Part shown: positions 54,496-64,000 of the stretch, piece by piece | Layout of the letters: every line of letters starts with the position of its first letter | How positions within the stretch are numbered: the first letter of the stretch is position 1 | Assembly: GCA_020055645.1 (NCBI GenBank) | Contig: CM034546.1 | Span: 65,472,001 to 65,536,000 of the forward strand | From: Tomocerus qinae | Taxonomy: Eukaryota > Arthropoda > Collembola > Entomobryomorpha > Tomoceridae | DNA length: 64,000 nucleotides | Direction of reading: 5' to 3' | The notes under the pieces: model-generated | Told to the model about the DNA's origin: nothing | What the model saw: the letters and a program-made list of their open reading frames with translations, nothing else | Database searches by the model: none | Position numbers and translations under genes: made by a program

Positions 54496-57400
54496 ATGAC
54501 GAATTATTCTGCAATGAATTCAACAAGTTTTAAAATTTCGTTTATATTGGTTGCTTTTGCGGCCTGTTTTTCAAATTCAATGGAAGTGAACAATATTGAA
54601 GAATTCCAACAATTCTTTGACATCTCATCTGTTCCTATAGACAAGACAAGTAAGAAATATTTTTTTGTTCAGTCAAAATTTACATACTGTTTGATCTACT
54701 CTTATAAGTTCATTTTGCAATATTTGTATGAATTAAACCTTAAAATTGAATAGTGACCAACAAACACGGAAGCTATGTGGTTTGCATACTAAATTCTTGG
54801 GCCTACCGGCGAGAGGGTGAGGGGAAATTTGATATTGAAAGACATTATGATGGACGTCTATGCACACATCTTGTCTATCGTTCTATTTTACTGAACAAAG
54901 GGACATTGGGGCTGACGCCTAAAGACTATGATCTAGACATTAAATCTGGTATGCTAATTTATATCCAGTTCATCGATAAATAATAAATAATTTATATCCA
55001 GTCCATCGATTAAATAATAAATAGAGACTTTCCAAATGACATTGTATAATCGTATATCAATGTTTGCATTTTGTGGTGTAGGATATTTCAACAAAGTAGT
55101 CAAAATGAAGAAAAATAATCCTGACCTGAAAGTCCTACTATCTGTTGGTGGTTATGACGAAGGAACAGATAATTTTCTTCGCATGACTGGTTCAGCCGGA
55201 TACAGAAAAACATTTATACGAAATGCAACGGAAACAGTAAAGTACGAAATGATATCACTTCACAAATCTTGGAACCATTTTAATTTGAATCAATGACTTT
55301 CGTTTAGATCATTTGGATTTGACGGTCTTAATTTAGATTGGGAATATCCACCAGAAGGTAGTAAAAATCATTTCACAACCCTGGCTGAGGTAAAGATACC
55401 ACATTTAGATTTATTAATTTACTTATTATTAATACGTCATTAATAAGTTATTAATAAGTCATTAATAAGTTATTAATAAGTCATAATAAGTAATAATAAT
55501 AAGTTTTGATATGATAAGTTAGTATTACATCAGAACTGAGATTTCTAATTTCCATCCACACTTTAGTGATATTTTTTGATATGTTTATCATTTAATAATT
55601 ATAAATACGAACTTTAATAATGAAAGCATCGAAGATAATTTCTAATCTAATTTAAAATGTCATTAAAGGAATTCAAACAAGAATTCCAGAGGTCTAGACT
55701 AATTCTTACGACGACCATTTCTGGGGATTTGGATATAACAATATCTGGTTACGATGTCCCTAGGATTTCTAAGATATTTGACCTTATTCTCATTATGGGA
55801 TTTGACTACAATGGCCCCTGGGGAAGTATTACAGGACACAATGCCCCCTTATACGAAATTAAGAGTATCTCAAAAATTTTAAATTATCTTGTGAAGGAAG
55901 TTAAAGTTAACCCTCAGGTTTTAATTCTGGGCGTTCCATTGGATGGAAGACCATTCCGTCTCCAAATGCAGAAAAATGCTTTGCACGGATTGGCATCGAG
56001 GACTACAGGTGGATTTCCTGGTCCATTTGCGTCAGAGAGTGACATGTGGGGATACAATGAGGTTGGAGTCTAATTTTTTTAATTCTACATTATATACCGA
56101 TTATGTAGTTTCCAAAATGTAGACCAACGACAATGGACAACCAAAAATAGGGTTGTTATTGTCATTCAATACGAATAAAGATAAAAAATTGTATTAATTT
56201 TAATGTTAGCAAAATTAAATCAAAATTAATTAATTTGAATTACTGAAAAGATTTGCCCACTGCTTAAATCGGACAAAAAATGGAAAACTTTCTGGGACCG
56301 ATCGAATTTAGTTCCCTTTACCACAAATGGCAGTCATTGGATCAGTTTTGATAACCAGGACAGTATATTTGCAAAAGTATGGATGGCAAAGGAATATAAA
56401 TTGAGAGGAATTATGGCTTGGAGCATCGACACCGATGACTACAATGGAAAGTGTGGAAAGTACAAGTATCCTTTGTTACGGACTATTAATTACGCTCTGC
56501 AAATGGATATTCCACAAGATAGCCACTCTAAAATGCCGTCCCTATGCACACTTTACAAATCAACAGGGAGTCAACAATTATTCAATCTACTCAAACCTAA
56601 AATTATTGCCACCAACAACACGACGCCACTTCATAATCCTACCAAAACGTCAAAAGTACGATGTTCTGTGCAAGGAAACCCTCGTCCACGGATTCGATGG
56701 TTTAAATCAAAAGAGGTTAGGCTCTTTTCATCCACCATTTCGTTATTTATTGGTTTTCATACACATACAACTATAAAGTATGGCTTTCTGGTACCGGTAT
56801 ACCTATACCTTTGTGATTATACAACTTCTATTTAGCTTAATTGACATATCATTTCACTCTAAAATAGTTTATGCTGTAATGTTATATAATTTTATACAAT
56901 TTTATATAACTTTATATAAATTTATATATTTTATACATTTTTATACAATTTTATACAATTTTATATAATTTTATACAATTTTATATAATTTTATATAATT
57001 TTATACAATTTTATACAATTTTATATAATGTTATATAATTGTATGGTGAATGGTGTATTAATTACACTATAGGAGATATACAGGTATAAAATTCAATATT
57101 TTATTATTTGTGCAGGGTAAAGTCACTATGGATGTCGAGGTCTTCAACACCAACCACCATGGTAGTCCAAGTTTGGGAAGCCATTCAGAATTAAGCAGTC
57201 CTCTGTTTAATTGTGGTCCCCACAAGTCCATTATAGAAACTCAGGAGGCCAAATTCACCTTGAATGACAGTCGTCCAGGAAATTATTTTTGCCAAGCAGA
57301 TAATGTTTTTGGAATGGATAAAAAGTATTTTGTATTGTCAGTTGGAGAAACCAAACCAACTAAAAAAGGAGGCCGTGGTGTTCCTTGGGTTTGGATAGGA

Positions 57401-60037
57401 GTAGGTTTAAGTTTTATCGCAGTCGTAATCGTAAATGTATGCATTATTGTATACTGCTGGAAGAAAAGGTCACAGAAAAAACAGGTACGTGATAAAAACA
57501 TGCAATTAAAATATCGGATCACATTAAAAATTGTAAAATTGCTATAAATAATCCTTTCCCAACCAAAAATTAAATGTTTTAAAGTGAAATCGCATTTTGA
57601 ATTAACTGCTGTATAGCTACATAATACAAATTTGAACCTTAATTGATAAATTCTTTAGGAGGTTCTCACTCAACGTGAACTCAGAGTGTTTTTCAGAGGT
57701 AGTACCAAGAAAAGACCTGGAGCTCAAGATATTTATGAGAATGGACAAGTTGCAATTGAAAATATTCCTTACTATTCTTCATACGAGATTTTGAAAGATT
57801 ATGAAATTGGTATGATATTGGCATTTACAATATTTATAGTAGTAAATTATTATATAGATTATGGAAACAAGAATATCTAAACTACCATAGACGAAACAAA
57901 CTGCTATATTAGTTTATTTTATTTGCTACAGATGAAAGCAGAATTTTGGGCGATGGAGTTTTCGGCATAGTCTTCTTGGGTAAAGTAAATGGAGAGTCTG
58001 TAGCAGTAAAGTCTACAAAGGAAGGGGCTGATAAACAGTATCTTGTTGCCTTGTTATCCGAGTTAAAAATACTTATCTACATTGAAAAACACCCGAACAT
58101 TGTTAATTTAGTGGGTGCCAGTACCATCAACTTAAATAAAGGTATATATCATTATTTACTGTCATTACTGCGACAAGTCTATTTAAAAAAATACTATTAT
58201 TAATCATAATAATAACAAGACTGCAATAAATAGATATGGATATATTTCAGGAATGCTTTACATATTTGTGGAATACTGTCCTCTTGGAAACTTGCAGAAC
58301 TATTTAAAAAATAACTGCCGGGATTTGTTAATTTCACTTATAAAGGACGATCAGTGGAATCAAAACTTAAGGTAGCTGCATATTATTGTGTTTCAACTTA
58401 AGGACGTGTGTGGACTTTGGTTGCCATGTTAGCGAGTAATTTATTACGGGAAGCACAACAATAGATGCACACCACTGAGCTCTTGCATCGTGGGTGGTTT
58501 CTATTGTCTGACGTCCCGTAGTAAAATTGCAGTTGTTACCATAGTTACCAAAAAGTTCGTAAATAAAATCAGAAAAAAATGATTCCGTGGTTTTGGTAAG
58601 TCGTAAAATTATAATAAAATTCAATAAAAAAGAGGAAAGAAAATGAGGGCGAGCTTGTGTTGGGCGAGTGTTGGCAAATGTGACCAAAAATTCAAAATAA
58701 TATATTTCTTTCATGTTTTTCCCTACTCTTAATCAAAATTGAATTTTTGATGATTTAAAAAATGATTTTCGAAAATCGGGCTTTCATGCTCGTCATAAAA
58801 ATCTTGGTACATTTTGATTCTGAAAACCGCATTACTGTACGTTTAGCCGATTTGCAATTGCATTTTACATTTTCTAATTAGAAATGTGTTTTTAATTACT
58901 TTCAAAAATAAAGCCCTAAAAACGTGCCGGAAAACATGACAACAACCAAGGACCTTCTTCACTGGTGCCATCAAATAGCCAAAGCATTGGAATATTTGGC
59001 TTCGAAAAAGGTTTATTGATAATATTAATAATTCTAAAATGTTAGTTTCTTCATATCTCATGAACCCTTAAGTTAAAATTACTAAATGACGCAAATTTTG
59101 CTCACATCAAAGGTTATTCATGGGGATCTGGCAGCAAGAAATGTTTTACTTTTCGAAAAGAATATAGTAAAAGTTACTGATTTCGGACTATCACGCAAAC
59201 TGTACGATTATTCCAACTACGTAAAAAATAAGCAGGTAGAAATACGATTTGAAATTGGGGTTGTCTCATTTTTTTCTTATTTCATCTTAACATATATTAA
59301 TTGACAGGAACCCCTTCCGTGGCGATGGATGGCTATTGAAGCTTTAAAAGATTTATCATTCTCCCATAAATCTGACGTTTGGGCATTTGGAATCACAGTC
59401 TGGGAAATATTTTCTCTTGGCGAAACTCCTTACTCTGGAATATCGTGGACGACTAACTTCTTGGACAGACTTATCGAGGGTTTACGATTACACAAACCGA
59501 AATATGCAACCACGTCTTTGTTAGTTTATTTCTTTTACAATTCAACTTTTAGAATAGAGCTTTAAGCTGGCTGTGATGGTTTAAATCGAATGCCTTTTCA
59601 AACATCAAAATGGCTTTTTGTTACTTTATTTGAATTATTTAAAAAACGTAATGCTCCGAAACAATCTATACTTGCAATTAGTTGTCTTCACTGTTTACCG
59701 AATTTCATAAATAGGTAAAGCCACATGTCAAACCATCACAACGTTGTCACCAATCCTCCGTGTACTAATAGTTTTCATTTTTGTTCAGATATCATTTCCT
59801 AGCCAAGTGTTGGGAAGCAAATCCACAGGATCGTCATAACCCTGAAGATCTACCTCATTACTTCGCTAATCTACTTGAGGAGAAGTTTTCAAAGGTGGCA
59901 ATTTAATCAGACTCTTTATACTAATTTTCATTGAAATTATGTTATAAATGTCCAGGATTAAAAAATTGTTATATTTTGTATAGGACTATACTATGGTAAC
60001 GGTCCAAGAACCAGACGACCTGAACACATTGCTTTAA
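54496..60037 (+). CDS. Receptor tyrosine kinase with GH18 chitinase-like ectodomain
   Basis: Fifteen exons (54496-54649, 54754-54948, 55082-55241, 55308-55389, 55669-56061, 56251-56715, 57116-57484, 57659-57809, 57932-58141, 58251-58371, 58914-59010, 59113-59235, 59308-59519, 59789-59894, 59984-60037) keep phase throughout and give 963 residues. Signal peptide about 7-28. GH18 barrel about 52-400: [27 protein letters not shown] (175-184), [26 protein letters not shown]. Ig-like domain about 440-560 (Cys542). Membrane helix 574-597. Kinase 657-946: GDGVFG 663-668, VAVK683, HGDLAARN 802-809, DFG 822-824, CWEANPQDR. Expected to bind a chitin-like glycan or a protein and signal by tyrosine phosphorylation; ligand unknown. 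Odd: Asn178 replaces the middle Asp of the GH18 motif, Gly803 the HRD Arg. Confidence 0.88.
55430..55503. repeat. ATTAATAAGT tandem repeat in intron 4
   Basis: About six copies of TTATTAATAAGTCATTAATAAG-like units, a simple repeat in the receptor gene intron. Confidence 0.8.
56880..57040. repeat. TTTTATA(C/T)AA tandem repeat in intron 6
   Basis: More than a dozen copies of a 10-12-bp unit ATTTTATACA or ATTTTATATA in the intron between the two Ig-coding exons. Confidence 0.85.
58372..58913. other. Large receptor-gene intron, no exon
   Basis: At 542 bp this is the longest intron of the gene, between exons 10 and 11. It is less AT-rich in its first half (about 58390-58560), which looks like an inserted repeat; the 115-residue minus ORF there has no recognisable motif. 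Confidence 0.5.
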
Positions 60038-62374
60038 CTTGGTTAGTAAATCCTGAAATAATCTGAAGTCACAAAATCAGAGATCAGTGATTGTACTGGA
60101 ACTCATATTGATTGTTGGTTACTTAAGTAAGTATGCTCTCTGAAATACATTTGCTCAATTCTATATTATAATCGCAGTCTTAAATAAATTTACCAACCTA
60201 TCTATCAGTATGTCTGGTAGGAGAGCTTAGGAAACCTGCACATATTATTATTACATCAAAACAATAATAAAAATTCACATAAGATGATTTTTGGTGATTA
60301 AATGGAAATTATTAGCGATAGGCGACATGTCGTAATATGTGTACATTAATTAGCATAACATCAAATCCAAATTGGTTAAGGGCTATGTCGACAAATTTAT
60401 TTAACATTTTGTAGTAGAGCTAGTGCTACTTTTATTGCCCCTTTATTCATTTGTGCCAGTTTGCCCACCTTTTTGTACAATTAAATAAATAACCGTAGCT
60501 GTAGTGGTGGCCACAAGTAAGATTTACAAGCAATGACAAAGTTAATGCAAATCGTAATTAAAACTACAAATTCAAAACAATTAGTTAACTGTTTAATTAA
60601 ATCTCTGTATAATTTACAATGTTAACTTACAAGTCAATACCAAACATTTATGTCATAATATGAAATAAATATCGCAGCAACACTTGTTGTTCTATAAAAT
60701 AACCAGTGTACAAAATACCATTTACTACTTACCAGTGGTAAGTGGTTTTTAATGGTATTTAACGTTAAATACCACTACCTAAATAGTAGTGGTAAGTGGT
60801 ATAAATGGTAAAAATGGTAAAAAATTGTTTCATTTAAATTTCGTGTTTGAATTTTGAATAAAATTCGGTGCCAAAGTATGAAATAGCTTAGCAGATGATC
60901 ATTGTTGTCACAAATTGATAAGCGTTCATCAATCAGAGTAGGATTCAACCAATGGGGGCGATAATAATCCATGCCGATTGAAAAAATAATTGCAATTAAA
61001 TTAGCACCAATTTTAAATGGGCGATACCAAATACAATCTTTTTTTTCATTTTTTTATAACATTTGGTGTATAATTAAATAAATATGATTAATTTAATTGA
61101 TTAAAGGGCTAATTGGAAATGTTTCATAGAAAATAAAGTTTTAAAACTTATATTTTAGGAAGTCTAGTGTATCTGTACTCAGCTATCTAATCAATCGCTA
61201 AAATTTACCATTTTTACCATTAAATGCATTTTTACCATTAAGTGCATTTTTACCACTGTGATGGTAAAAAAGGCTAAAAAGTGGTAAATTTTGTACACTG
61301 AAAATAACGTCGACTAGAACTTTTACTGTTTTCCAATATTTCTTTTTAAGAAAAGATTTTTTACAGATTTTGCAATAGGTGTTATCTTATTGAAGTCAAG
61401 GGTACTTGCGTTTATATGAAACGAAAAGTGGATTGAGTGTTTTGGTCGTATACAAAACATAGTGAATTAAGGACTAACGTTAATTGGCTCCGTAAGCGAT
61501 TTTAGAATACAATTTGATCGTTCCAAAATTGCATAACAAATTGAATGTTAATGTTGAGAAGGTCTTAAAATACCGAATAGTCCAAGTTCGAATGCTGCAT
61601 GCAAGATGAATTGTATTATTAACCATCAGCACTGAAAAGGCAACTGATATTGTTAACTCAGTGAAAGAATAGCTGTGCCCATAGTCCATAATAAATTAGT
61701 CCAATAATAACTATTTTCTATTACCATTGCCCATAACAAGTTTCTATACATTCTTCTACGTCTGATATAAACAGTTTCCTTGGATTTAAAAAATAATTGG
61801 CTTCTGTGGGGGAATACACACATAAGAAGATGGCTACTAGGCTCATCAGAGCTCAAAATAAGGACGTTTCATTTCATTCATCGTTCAAAAAAGAACAACT
61901 TTTATGACTTTCCTTGCCTTTCAATCAATTCTATCAATCTTCTCATGACATTTTAGGTGCAATTTTTGTTTTCAACTTTTAATATCAATGAGTGAATTAA
62001 TGTATGAAAAATGAATTTTTATTTGTTGAACAAATTTTTATTTAATTCCATAAATGTGGACATTTATAATACCTTCATTGGGTCCAGACCTAGCCAACCA
62101 TATTTGGTGAACTCAGGTGGAAAAAAGGGTCTACAATTTTAACAAAAATCGGTCTACCCTTCAGTGATTTCATTCTAAAAACATTGCACTGTCGCAGATA
62201 AAAACACCAAGAGCGAATATAGTGTAAATTATCCAACTTAAATTATAGTTTAAGGTAAAAATAATTAATAACTTTCAAATTAGGAGTTAGGGGAAAAAAG
62301 TTTTACCATATGCACATTTCAATAAACAGCGATTAAAAAATGGTAACACTACATTAATTATCCGAAGCCGAGTT
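60038..62374. other. Intergenic, one hAT-like element
   Basis: About 60180-60250 belongs to the dispersed repeat also at 38100 and 41365. A hAT-like element fills 60704-61300. The rest has no supported exon. Confidence 0.5.
60704..61300. mobile_element. Non-autonomous hAT-like element, 597 bp
   Basis: Ends CAGTGTACAAAAT and ATTTTGTACACTG, perfect 13-bp inverted repeats, inside a perfect 8-bp duplication AAAATAAC (60696-60703 and 61301-61308). Subterminal GGTAAAAATGGTAAAA and TACCATTTTTACC repeats fit hAT transposase-binding arrays. No transposase ORF. Confidence 0.9.

Positions 62375-64000
<1,626 letters not shown>

Noticed and set aside
54496-57547. Separate chitinase gene upstream of a separate kinase gene
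   Set aside because: The GH18 exons continue in phase through the Ig and membrane exons into the kinase; no stop in frame at an exon end and no second start with a signal peptide.
59895-59908. Receptor ending KVAI-stop by reading through the 59894 donor
   Set aside because: A good donor (AAG/GTGGCA) and a phase-0 acceptor at 59983 give a longer tail ([12 protein letters not shown]); the read-through form could be an alternative end.

Overview
The window is AT-rich eukaryotic nuclear DNA: short GT-AG introns, a low gene density, and many small transposon relics between genes. The gene set (GH18/Ig/tyrosine-kinase receptor, OAS-like nucleotidyltransferases, F-box proteins, BEL/Pao and non-LTR retrotransposons, C2H2 zinc fingers) points to an arthropod. 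Two OAS-family genes argue against a typical winged insect and make a springtail or another early-branching hexapod my best guess; this is inference, because no species marker is present.

Layout. 1-1.5 kb: 3' end of a non-LTR retrotransposon. 3.3-4.2 kb: foldback and MITE repeats. 4.5-6.3 kb (+): C2H2 zinc-finger gene. 8.2-10.5 kb and 14.5-16.7 kb (-): two paralogous F-box genes of identical exon plan, with a CARD-only gene (12.7-13.8 kb, +) between them. 18-50 kb: a segmentally duplicated block on the minus strand in which secreted profilin-like genes (18.1-19.6, remnant 35.7, 38.3-39.6, decayed 47.6-49.7 kb) alternate with two OAS-like genes (31.9-33.2 and 42.4-43.9 kb). This block also holds a complete, apparently very young BEL/Pao element (23.4-30.2 kb, identical 387-bp LTRs, GCGAC target duplication) and a 21-bp minisatellite (37.0-37.5 kb). 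51.3-51.9 kb (+): a decayed copy of part of a tyrosine-kinase domain. 54.5-60.0 kb (+): a 15-exon gene that splices cleanly into a 963-residue signal peptide / GH18 chitinase-like / Ig-like / transmembrane / tyrosine-kinase protein. 62.4-64 kb (-): 3' part of an alanine aminotransferase gene running off the window.

The strongest candidates for something undescribed are (1) the receptor tyrosine kinase whose ectodomain is a GH18 chitinase-like barrel, and (2) a small family of profilins that begin with a signal-peptide exon and share a TATA promoter. Profilin, OAS-like and CARD genes together suggest, without proving, a locus with innate-defence or secretory roles. All spliced models were made by reading splice sites and reading-frame phase by eye; no similarity search was run.
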